The position numbers and the translations under genes were made by a program. A stretch of 64,000 nt of DNA from Meira nashicola. Its lineage: Eukaryota; Basidiomycota; Exobasidiomycetes; Exobasidiales; Brachybasidiaceae. Shown piece after piece: positions 40,319 through 48,860 of this stretch; the stretch's first letter is position 1; every line of letters starts with the position of its first letter. Below the pieces are notes generated by a model. The model did not search any database, was not told the DNA's origin, and was given only the letters and a program-made list of their open reading frames with translations. The stretch spans positions 2,005,178 through 2,069,177 of the forward strand of contig BCJU01000001.1 of NCBI GenBank assembly GCA_001600355.1. The letters run 5' to 3'.

Positions 40319-42244
40319 ATGGCCACATCTTCTACCTCTTCCATACAAGCAGATAGATCCCCTAGGCCGGTAATTGTGATCACTGGTGCAAATAGCGGCG
40401 TTGGATTCGGTTTAGCACAACGTCTGTTGGTACAACTTTCTTCGCCTACTCCCTCTGATACGCTCCCCACACATCCTCATCTAACAAAGCGAGATGTCAC
40501 CGTTCCGCCTACTCCTTTTGCAGCACCGGAAGGATGTACTTTGGTGATGGCATGCAGAAATGCAATGAAAGCACATCGAGCGCGAGCTCAATTGTTAAAT
40601 TTGTTGCATTATTTGGAAGAATTACCTGATGAAGCCGAAACACCAACTCATATTCCAGTTGCAGTTCTTGATAAAAGTACGGATGTCAAGATTAATGGAC
40701 ACATCGACGAAGATGCTGATCCTGCATTGGTTGCACAAGCTATGGAAGCAAGTCTAAGGAGAAGGAGGAGGCGAAATGCAGCTATTAGCAATGCAAAGGA
40801 GAACGGGTTTAGCACGTTTGGAGAGGGATCTGAGTCAAAAGATCTAACCAGGGATCCAAAAACGGGACGAACGTACTCCATGAGAGAAAGAGAGGCCAAA
40901 GCACGTGGAAGGTACAGAAGGAGATTCGTTGCAGGAACAAAGATTGAAATTCAAGCGATTGATTTGGGCAGCATGGCTTCTGCATTACAATGTGCAAAAG
41001 ACATCACTGCTAGACATGGGTACGTTACGCATGTGGTGATGAATGCTGGAAGTGCTGCATTTACTGGTATCAATTGGCCGCATGCAATCTGGATGATGAT
41101 GATCAATTTTCACAAAGCGGTTACCTACCCAGCATATAAGACACAAAGAGCAGGAGATGTGGGTAAAGATGGATATGGTTGGGTCTGGCAAGCCAATGTA
41201 GGAGCGCATTATATCCTAGCTCGGGCTCTTCTACCTGCTTTACGTGCGACACCGTATTCAACTCCCAGTAGAATAATTTGGACCAGTAGTTTGGAAGCCA
41301 GTGAAGCTGCATACGACCCAACAGACTTTCAATGCACGGACAAAGTTAAATCACCATATCCTTACGAAAGTGTAAAGTATCAATGTGAATTGGCAGCTCA
41401 TGGATTAGAGGATTTGCTAAACAAACGTCGTCTACGGACTGAGCCTGGAACACCTTTAATCGATGAAGCGGGATCGTACCTGGATATGAGAGCGGCAAAC
41501 CATGCAGGACATACGATGGAGCCCAAGAGCTTATTAGCTCATCCTGGTGTAGTGGCAAGCAGTATTTTTGCTGAATGCTTAAACGCTTTCCTTGCTGCGA
41601 TGATGCATTTGGCCTTTTATTTCGCACGTTGGACATTTTCACAGCATCATTGTATTGAGGGATACAAAGGTGCAATTGCTGCTTCCCATGTTGCTCTAGC
41701 ACCTTTGCCTCAATTGGATCCTAATGCACGTTATGGAAGTCAATGTGATTGGCACGGTCGTGAATACGTTTTCAAAGGTCAAAAGCTTGCTTGGAATTCT
41801 GAACAACCTTCTGGTTTAGCAAAAGCAGCCAAGACGTCCATCGTTGAGAAATATCTGAAGCGCAACACCAACCATGGTCTACCTGCAAGACCATCGGAAG
41901 TAGTGAACGCACTTTCGCGTGACTTGATCATCCGATGTGAAGGAGTTGCAAGAAGTGTTTGGAAACAAGCACATGATGGTGAATTAGCACCTTTTGGTGA
42001 ATTGGAATTAGAAGAAGAGAATGGAGAATTAGAAGCAGCAGAAAAGGAAGCTCATGATCGTATGCTTGCTCATCGATCAATACAAAAGAGTAATTCGATC
42101 TCACATAGTTCTCAACTTTTACCTACATCAAATAAACAAAAAGGAAATGGAAACAGTCAAATCATTACACCGGAAATCTCTTTTGCAAAGGATACCAGCT
42201 TGAGTTCGCAAGAGGATTGGGAAAAAGTAGAAAATGCCACCTGA
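40319..42244 (+). CDS. ERG27: 3-keto sterol reductase Erg27, enlarged
   Basis: A 641-residue short-chain dehydrogenase/reductase. The NADPH-binding motif is VITGANSGVGFGLAQRLL (about 20-37). A long low-complexity, Arg-rich insert (about 75-215) follows the first part of the fold. Then comes VVMNAGSAAFTGINWPHAIW and the family-specific GWVWQANVGAHYILARALLPAL, TSSLEASEAAY, and the catalytic YESVK (Tyr349, Lys353). The C-terminal part (about 400-550) extends to KRNTNHGLPARPSEV. Erg27 reduces the 3-keto group during C-4 demethylation of sterols in the ER complex with Erg25, Erg26 and Erg28. S. cerevisiae Erg27 has 347 residues; the excess comes from the insert and a Ser/Glu-rich tail. It converges on the PLC-like gene with only 142 bp between stops. 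Confidence 0.9.
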   Translation: MATSSTSSIQADRSPRPVIVITGANSGVGFGLAQRLLVQLSSPTPSDTLPTHPHLTKRDVTVPPTPFAAPEGCTLVMACRNAMKAHRARAQLLNLLHYLEELPDEAETPTHIPVAVLDKSTDVKINGHIDEDADPALVAQAMEASLRRRRRRNAAISNAKENGFSTFGEGSESKDLTRDPKTGRTYSMREREAKARGRYRRRFVAGTKIEIQAIDLGSMASALQCAKDITARHGYVTHVVMNAGSAAFTGINWPHAIWMMMINFHKAVTYPAYKTQRAGDVGKDGYGWVWQANVGAHYILARALLPALRATPYSTPSRIIWTSSLEASEAAYDPTDFQCTDKVKSPYPYESVKYQCELAAHGLEDLLNKRRLRTEPGTPLIDEAGSYLDMRAANHAGHTMEPKSLLAHPGVVASSIFAECLNAFLAAMMHLAFYFARWTFSQHHCIEGYKGAIAASHVALAPLPQLDPNARYGSQCDWHGREYVFKGQKLAWNSEQPSGLAKAAKTSIVEKYLKRNTNHGLPARPSEVVNALSRDLIIRCEGVARSVWKQAHDGELAPFGELELEEENGELEAAEKEAHDRMLAHRSIQKSNSISHSSQLLPTSNKQKGNGNSQIITPEISFAKDTSLSSQEDWEKVENAT

Positions 42245-42386
42245 TGCAATCATGTATGTCTTTATAATCAATCTGCTAATTATTTTCATCTCACAATCAC
42301 ACAAAATTATAAAAGTGACATTTTGATAAGAATTGCAAGCTTAAATATATTGTCCTTGTGAGTGAAGAAGGGGGAGGCAAAATACA

Positions 42387-43487
42387 TCACAAAACGGAAT
42401 AAATTAGTGCTGAAGATAGAGCAATAAATGAAAGAGCGGTTGAGGAGGAGAATAAAGAGGTCGTACTACTGCTTCCACTTGATGATCCGCTGCTTGTGCT
42501 ACTCTGCTGAGGCGCAGTGTAACTAACACCATTCATCTGTGCGACCGTACGAGGGAAATCGTAATTTGGCACAGTACTGTAATCGGTCAAGATAAAGTTG
42601 GGATACGTTCCATGTTCGGAAGCACAGGTATCAGAGGAAGATAAAGTTGTAGAAGCTGAATTTGTTGATCCAATATCGGCCACATCCGGTGTTGTGATTT
42701 CGTTTCCACCGAATAAGCTCAAAGCACGGAATTGATTGGAAATGTACATAAGATTTTGCGGTGAACCACTAACGCTTCCACCGATTCGATCTATCGAACA
42801 ATTGAATGGAACGCTTGTTTGATCGTAAGGTGTTTCCCAGATATTGCTAAATTCGTCCAATAAATAAGGAACGGAAGAAGTATCTGCACCTGATGATAAG
42901 AATCCAACAACTGTTTTTCCTGAATCAATCATTGATCCTAACGATGGCCATTGTTGTTTGGTTAAAGAAGCAGCATTTGGCGTGTACATTTTACTTGCTA
43001 AACCTGTTGACTGGAATGCTTGAGCATATTGAGATGCAGGTAAAGTGTCGGAATTAACGATCAAAAGTGTAACAACTTCATTTGGATTTGCGTCAACCCA
43101 ACTCTTTACTTGACTTAACCAATATTCTATTGCTCCACCTTGGAATAAAGAGCATTCACTATGACAAAGATCAATTCCTGCACCCGTTGCACTTGTATTT
43201 GACGATTTATGGGCTTGAGATTGTAGCATTCGAATACCTGCATTTAGTTGAGTTGTGATGGAAGAATTTTGATTGGAAGCCAAAGTTGTACCGCTATGAA
43301 CGATTGCATACGAATTATGTGCACCAGCAAATGTTACATTGCTATACAAACGATTGCATAATTGCGATGAACCGTTACAAGTTGTCGCCCTCTTTACTGT
43401 GGCTGAATGAACACTTGTAAATGCAACGCTGACCAGCAACGAGCATAAAATTGTGAAAATTGTAGAAGTTTTAGTGTTGGCGATCAT
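42387..43487 (-). CDS. Secreted, GPI-type PLC-like phosphodiesterase
   Basis: 366 residues, no intron. The N-terminus (TIFTILCSLLVSVAFTSVHS) is a signal peptide. The domain opens with CNGSSQLCNRLYSNVTFAGAHNSYA, the typical fungal start of the PI-PLC-X-like TIM barrel, with one catalytic-type His at 57. DLCHSECSLFQGG and the AIEYWLSQVKSWVDANPNEVVTLLI segment follow, as in the same family. Near the C-terminus is a Ser-rich stretch and a hydrophobic tail (TALSFIALSSALIYSVL), so the mature enzyme is probably cell-surface anchored. Such proteins are common in fungal secretomes and few have a measured activity; hydrolysis of a phosphodiester is inference. It shares its 0.7-kb upstream region with GEP4. 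Confidence 0.85.
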   Translation of the reverse strand: MIANTKTSTIFTILCSLLVSVAFTSVHSATVKRATTCNGSSQLCNRLYSNVTFAGAHNSYAIVHSGTTLASNQNSSITTQLNAGIRMLQSQAHKSSNTSATGAGIDLCHSECSLFQGGAIEYWLSQVKSWVDANPNEVVTLLIVNSDTLPASQYAQAFQSTGLASKMYTPNAASLTKQQWPSLGSMIDSGKTVVGFLSSGADTSSVPYLLDEFSNIWETPYDQTSVPFNCSIDRIGGSVSGSPQNLMYISNQFRALSLFGGNEITTPDVADIGSTNSASTTLSSSDTCASEHGTYPNFILTDYSTVPNYDFPRTVAQMNGVSYTAPQQSSTSSGSSSGSSSTTSLFSSSTALSFIALSSALIYSVL

Positions 43488-44184
43488 TTCTTTTTCAGAG
43501 TATGATTACTATTTTCAATATGGGCCAGCCAAGTGAATCAGACGAACGATAAAAGTGGATGAAAGAGAAAAAGGAAAGAGGTTGATCACCTTATCACACG
43601 ACAAGATGGAATAAGGATGGTGGCGGTGAAAAAAATCATCATTCAAGTATCAATTTTTAAGTAAAATCTCAGGTATGTGCATTACCACACTTTCTCGGCA
43701 AATTGAACGGCATCTCCACACAATGTTTAGGCAATCCATCCATGAAGAAAATATCTGTAAGTATGTATTCCCTCAAAAGCAAGAGTTCGCAGGTGTTGGT
43801 TTCTCTTCTCTTGGCGTGATTTTCAAACATACATAGAAAAAGATCAACACAGCCTAAATCGGACTTCCTGCGTCTAGAGTGTAAAAGTGCATAAATGCAT
43901 GAAAATTGTTTCCAGTCCCTGAAATTAAATATTGAGGGAAGGAACACAAACGCGGTGCAGGGGCTAAATGTTGGCTTCTTTTTCAATAAAGTTTCCATTT
44001 TTGGAACAAAGGATTTTTATAATAGAGAAAGACACGCTAAGCTTAAATCGGATACAAACACGTGAGACTCATGCTTGCATTCAGACTAAAAAAAGTTAAC
44101 CTGATGAAAGAAGATCAATGGATTGAACAACACTTTCCCTATACGATCTCCACTTTGGTCGTCAAATTGATTAATTGCTTCTAG
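43488..44184. promoter_or_regulatory. Divergent promoter region PLC-like / GEP4
   Basis: 697 bp; a minus-strand frame at 43669-43998 lacks any domain. CGCTAAGCTTAAA at 44035-44047 is the recurrent upstream element, about 140 bp before the GEP4 ATG. Confidence 0.45.
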
Positions 44185-45750
44185 ATGGGCAATTCGGCTG
44201 GAGTATGGGCAGTGCTTGCATCTTTTGCAAGACCGGGTTTAGTGGTTCCTCATTTGATTGTGAATGATATCGGGGATATAGATTGGAAAAAGTTACGAAA
44301 GGAGGGTAAAGTGGATCATATCATAATCGATAAAGATAATTGTATCACTCTACCTTATCGTGATGAAATTGCACCTGGCTTGCATACCGCTTGGCATTCG
44401 CTAGCGAATGCAGGCTTTAAATCAATTTTAATCGTTTCCAATTCAGCCGGTAGTAGCGATGATCCTCTGGCAATAGGAGCCGAACAATTGGCACGTAAAT
44501 TAGGTCAAAGAGTACTCGCTCATCCACACAAAAAGCCAGCGATAGGATGTGCAAAACAAGTGATAGATGTGTTGAGCACAGAGACAGAAAGTAGTGGAGG
44601 TGTAGGGAATATTGCAGTAGTAGGAGATCGGATAACAACGGATATCATTCTCGCCAATCGGATCAATACAGTATTGAAAAAGGGAAAGATAAATTCTCAG
44701 GCTATCGGAGTATTAACAACAGGCGTTTTGGAACCTGAAAGGCTGACGACTAGAATGATGCGAGCGATGGAAATGTGGATTTTAGATCGATTGATTAGAA
44801 TTGGAATAACACCAGGAACAACATGGTTTACGAAAAAGTCTCCAGAATCCATAGAGGCGAAAGAGAGCTGGTCAAAAATGATCAGAACACAAGACGATGC
44901 ACCAGCAGTAGCCGAATTAAATGCCGAACAGGAAGCAGCCGAACAAGCACCTAACAACCCTGATATACCGCCAATGTCTATTGCAGATCGTGTGAAGGAT
45001 CTACCAAGTGCTGCTGCGCTAGGCATCGTAACAATTTCAGGTAAAGCATTTAGCTTCTTGGGTCAAGGATGGCATTTAATCAATGATGGGATACGAATAG
45101 GAACTAAAGGTCAGATTGGTGGTACATTATCGGACGTGAACTTGCCAAGGAATCGAAATATGGCTCTGGAAAAGCTCTCTCAAAGACCTTATCCTTCTTT
45201 GCCTGAATATAATCCTTTCGCTTCGCCTAAGATACCGACAATAAAGGAAAAGATTGATGAAGTGCGTAGTACTACTCGATTTGGCAAAAGACAATATTCC
45301 ACTCGAACAAAGCCTTTATCTTCACCACCTATTCAGCCTGTTAAGCCTCGACCTCGGATTCATACAGCAGCGTATTTTGCTGCTTTGATCTTGCTGCCTA
45401 CATGCTGGTTCGGAGGAATGGCATTACATGAATACTTGGATTTAAAAAAAGAGATGCGAGAAGCAAACTCTGGTGAATCCAAAGATGGTGTCCTGCCAAG
45501 AGCACCACCTGTCGCAGGAGGATTGCCAAACACGCAATCTGTACCATCTCTGGCAAATGCTAAACCTGTACCGAGCTCCAGCGACCAGAATGCTTCCTCT
45601 ACTGCACCACATGAAACTTTGCTATTACGAACCGAACGTTTACATCTCTCTCGGCAACTGGATGACATCGATGAGAAATTGACGAGGATTAGAGAGAGAA
45701 GACAACCAAGGCAAAATTCGCCAGACGTTCGAGCAGCAGGAGCCAGCTAA
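44185..45750 (+). CDS. GEP4: Mitochondrial phosphatidylglycerophosphatase Gep4 with a long C-terminal extension
   Basis: A 521-residue protein. The first about 200 residues match Gep4: N-terminal hydrophobic GLVVPHLIVNDI, HAD-type HIIIDKDNCITLPY (Asp49, Asp51), SILIVSNSAGSSDD, HPHKKPAIG, and VVGDRITTDIILANRI near 147. Gep4 removes phosphate from phosphatidylglycerophosphate on the matrix side of the inner mitochondrial membrane, in cardiolipin synthesis. Yeast Gep4 is only 185 residues. Here the frame continues without a stop for about 320 more: a Glu/Ala segment, then YFAALILLPTCWFGGMAL (about 398-415), which is a probable membrane segment, and a coiled-coil tail. A gene fusion or lineage-specific anchor is possible. 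It converges on GTR2 (238 bp). Confidence 0.88.
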   Translation: MGNSAGVWAVLASFARPGLVVPHLIVNDIGDIDWKKLRKEGKVDHIIIDKDNCITLPYRDEIAPGLHTAWHSLANAGFKSILIVSNSAGSSDDPLAIGAEQLARKLGQRVLAHPHKKPAIGCAKQVIDVLSTETESSGGVGNIAVVGDRITTDIILANRINTVLKKGKINSQAIGVLTTGVLEPERLTTRMMRAMEMWILDRLIRIGITPGTTWFTKKSPESIEAKESWSKMIRTQDDAPAVAELNAEQEAAEQAPNNPDIPPMSIADRVKDLPSAAALGIVTISGKAFSFLGQGWHLINDGIRIGTKGQIGGTLSDVNLPRNRNMALEKLSQRPYPSLPEYNPFASPKIPTIKEKIDEVRSTTRFGKRQYSTRTKPLSSPPIQPVKPRPRIHTAAYFAALILLPTCWFGGMALHEYLDLKKEMREANSGESKDGVLPRAPPVAGGLPNTQSVPSLANAKPVPSSSDQNASSTAPHETLLLRTERLHLSRQLDDIDEKLTRIRERRQPRQNSPDVRAAGAS

Positions 45751-45988
45751 ACGATTGAGTTACAGTGCTGCATACCTCATTTGGACAATACACTCCACAC
45801 ATGTACACTATAGAAATGATCAACAAAATTAAATGTATAGTCTATCGTACAAAGATTGAATGCTCCAATGGGTAAAATTTGGGTGTATTTCGTGATTTTG
45901 CTGGTATAAAAAAATGGGAACTTGCATAGAACAACTGCTGAACAAATTGCGTCGCGAGATATTTGCGAAAGTGAAGGGAGAAATATGA

Positions 45989-47431
45989 TCAAGAACGACA
46001 AGTATCATAAATATCGATAATTGCTTTTCGTGCAATCGATATATTGAAATCAATCATCCCGGCATGTTTCGTATGGATATCGGTGCGCATGATGAATGCC
46101 AGTGCCATATGATGATTAATCTGATGAAAGCCTAATGTTGTATCGGGTGACAGTCGAACAATGCTGGCAGAATAACGAGTCTCTCCTTCCGCAATACTGT
46201 CTTTGTCTTGTTGGGTCTGTTCATTTGCAAGGCTTCCATATAGACCACTAAATTGAATTAGAAAGTTGAGATACTCCGAAATTGCCTCAAAATTGTTTTC
46301 GTCGTATGGACTGCTATCGGCGGAAACGTAAGTCTTGGTAGGCACGTCAAAAAGATATACCTTTTCGAATTCACATGAATGTGCCAATCCGTTACATAAA
46401 TCTTCTAGCGTTCTTGAGACGTCATTATTCATCAATCCCATTTGCACCCTCGAGACTGCAACGAAAACGCTAGGGTTATAAATCGAAGTGGCATGGAACG
46501 ACAATCGAACATCACGTTCCAAGTCGGGTCCAAAGCTTGAAGGTAAGCCAGCAATGGATGGAGCAAAGTTTGATTCGTACGGACCTGATGGAACAGATGT
46601 GCCGGGCATACCTCCTCGAAAAGTGGCACCGGAAGGATTACCTCCGACTGGATTGACAGCACCGCCTCCTTCTATACTACTCACAGCCAATTCAGCATCG
46701 AAAGATTCCCTTCTTTCCCGTCTTGCGGCCGCATCCGCTAATATATCATGAGCAGTAGGTGCAAAGATGAAAGATGCTGAAGCGTCTGCCAGATTATCAG
46801 CAACCCTGGATTGAATGTTTTGCAAAGTGTCATATCGATAATCTGTACTGTGGCCGTCTACTTTGTGAACGAAAATGTGAAAATGAATGAGTGGATTGTG
46901 AGAATATGCTTCTATGATGACATCATTTAAGCGATCGATAGCATCGTAAAAGTCATCTTGTGAATCAATAACAAAGATTACAGCTGAAGTGTCCACCCAA
47001 AATAGCTGACCACCCGTTCCCCAAGCGTGCTTTCCTTTTGCGTTTGCAGATTCTCCACTAGATTGGCCTGATGCATTTACAGCAGCTGATTTAGAAGCTC
47101 TTGCTTGAGAAGTTTGCGATTGTTGTGTAGTAAGTGCACTACTTTCAGCATTACCTGTGCCATCCCAAATCCTTACAGGTTGAATAGTATTCACGTCAAA
47201 TGGATTGCATTTCAAAGTGCTCTCCAAAAATAATGAATCGTCTGGAGGTAAGGATTTGTATACCACTTCAACTATTGATGATTTTCCCGATCTTCTTAGC
47301 CCTAAGATTAAAATATTCTCTATCAGTGTTTGTGTATGTACTTGTCCAGATCCACTTCCACTCGCTTCCATTTTATTTGTTTGCTTTGTATCTTTTGACG
47401 TCTGCGGATCTGCCCGTCCGTTAGCCGGCAT
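45989..47431 (-). CDS. GTR2: Rag-type GTPase Gtr2 (RagC/D-like)
   Basis: 480 residues. The N-terminus (1 to about 38) is polar. The P-loop is ILGLRRSGKSSIVEV (about 44-58). SALTTQQ-type, Ser/Ala-rich sequence follows the switch region. The guanine-specificity motif is HKVDGHSTDYRYD. The C-terminal roadblock-like part includes LSFHATSIYNPSVFVAVSRV and VYLFDVPTKTYVSADSSPYD, the conserved dimerisation region that pairs with Gtr1. The complex sits on the vacuole with Ego proteins and signals amino-acid sufficiency to TORC1. Around switch II the usual D-x-P-G-Q is WDGTGN plus a 45-residue insert; see findings. An optional intron there cannot be excluded. It shares the upstream region with TSR2. 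Confidence 0.88.
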   Translation of the reverse strand: MPANGRADPQTSKDTKQTNKMEASGSGSGQVHTQTLIENILILGLRRSGKSSIVEVVYKSLPPDDSLFLESTLKCNPFDVNTIQPVRIWDGTGNAESSALTTQQSQTSQARASKSAAVNASGQSSGESANAKGKHAWGTGGQLFWVDTSAVIFVIDSQDDFYDAIDRLNDVIIEAYSHNPLIHFHIFVHKVDGHSTDYRYDTLQNIQSRVADNLADASASFIFAPTAHDILADAAARRERRESFDAELAVSSIEGGGAVNPVGGNPSGATFRGGMPGTSVPSGPYESNFAPSIAGLPSSFGPDLERDVRLSFHATSIYNPSVFVAVSRVQMGLMNNDVSRTLEDLCNGLAHSCEFEKVYLFDVPTKTYVSADSSPYDENNFEAISEYLNFLIQFSGLYGSLANEQTQQDKDSIAEGETRYSASIVRLSPDTTLGFHQINHHMALAFIMRTDIHTKHAGMIDFNISIARKAIIDIYDTCRS

Positions 47432-47875
47432 CCTGATAGTAGGATGGCAAAAGCTTAGGGCTATTTTGACGATGTTCGGATTAACCCTTTTTCGTTTAAC
47501 ATAGATGATGTTTGATATGATCGAGAGAAGGAATCTTCGTATCGAATTGTTAAAGTGACTCCTAAGCTCAAACCTTTATGCGTGCGGTTGAGTTTGAATA
47601 ACATATGCAATGCATGCAATGTTCGCGTTCGCTATTTGTATTCGTAGAGATAAGCAATTGAAAGGGTTTTTTGTATTCAACCGGCTAAAAGCGTGGAGAA
47701 TTAAAAAGTTTAGCTGTCGTACGCGTTGATACGCTTTACACTATGCGGTCAGAAGAAAAATTTCAAGAAAAGATCCCGAAAACCGAAATTTACCAAAAAA
47801 AAAATTAGGTTCCTACCTAATAAAGATTTTTCCCACTGTTGTACTTCATCCATACCAACATACATCTATACAAAT
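47432..47875. promoter_or_regulatory. Divergent promoter region GTR2 / TSR2
   Basis: 444 bp. Contains CCTAAGCTCAAACC near 47561-47574 and an A-rich stretch just before TSR2. The 50 in-frame codons upstream of the TSR2 ATG look non-coding. Confidence 0.4.
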
Positions 47876-48598
47876 ATGGCATCTACATCAAATTCCATAG
47901 ATGTAGCCCCGACAAGGACGCAATTGCTTTTTGCAAGAGCTGTAATTTTAACAATGGAATTATGGCCTGCAATGCGTTTAGCCGTTTCAGAAGAATGGGG
48001 AGGAGAAGATTCAGCGGATAAAAAGCAATTTTTGATCTCTCATATTTGTGATACATATTCTGAAGAACCTTCTGCTTCAATTCAACAACAAGCAGCAACA
48101 GCAGCAACAACAACAACAACGAACGGATCTTCATCTGTTACTTTACAAGCACCAAAAGTACCAGACGTTGATGATTTAGCGGAAACTTTGGAAATGTACT
48201 TTGAAGATGAATATGAGAGTAAGATTGAAGATGGATCGGCAGATTGGATTGCGGGAAGGATCGTTCATTTACATAAATGCATTTATGCCGCTTTTCCACC
48301 TACTCAAGAATCATTAGAATATGCTGATGAAGAAGTGAATAAATTATACGAAGCAACTGTTCGTTTGAGAGAACAAAAGGTTGAAGTTCAAAGAACTCAA
48401 CAAGAAAATGGAGATGAACAAGATGGAAGTGGTGATAGTAGCGACGAAGAACATGATCATTCCCAACATGATGCTATGGAAGTGGATGGTCAAGGTTCCA
48501 CACAAGCAAATTCAACACAACAGCAACCACGAGAACGACCTCAGCCAGTCGTTGACGAAGATGGATTTACAACTGTTGTTAAAGGACGAAGGAGATGA
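47876..48598 (+). CDS. TSR2: Pre-rRNA processing factor Tsr2 (eS26 escortin)
   Basis: 240 residues starting MASTSNSIDVAPTR, chosen over an upstream frame without an ATG that resembles the family. The conserved helix LLFARAVILTMELWPAMRLAVSEEWGG is the Tsr2 signature. An Ala/Gln/Thr-rich insert follows (about 63-85), then DLAETLEMYFEDEYESKIEDGS and WIAGRIVHLHK. The acidic C-terminus ends in PVVDEDGFTTVVKGRRR, the usual family ending. Tsr2 carries ribosomal protein eS26 to the nucleus and promotes its assembly into 40S precursors. It converges on the ManC-like gene (262 bp). Confidence 0.93.
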   Translation: MASTSNSIDVAPTRTQLLFARAVILTMELWPAMRLAVSEEWGGEDSADKKQFLISHICDTYSEEPSASIQQQAATAATTTTTNGSSSVTLQAPKVPDVDDLAETLEMYFEDEYESKIEDGSADWIAGRIVHLHKCIYAAFPPTQESLEYADEEVNKLYEATVRLREQKVEVQRTQQENGDEQDGSGDSSDEEHDHSQHDAMEVDGQGSTQANSTQQQPRERPQPVVDEDGFTTVVKGRRR

Positions 48599-48860
48599 AC
48601 GTGAAGCTTTGGTGCTTTTTTCTTGCTCTTGCATGTGTAATACTATTTACTGTATCGTTCATTGGCGCATCTGGATCACTAATATATAAATTGACATTTG
48701 TGCATACAATAACAGCAAAGACTGAAGAGCATACCCCAGAGATTGAAAAACGAAAACATGCTATATAAAAGAAATGAGGGAATACTGTCGATGACTAATT
48801 CTGATTTGCGATAGATTAAGAGTAAGGATCGTTACATTTCAGAGAAGCTTAAATCCATTT

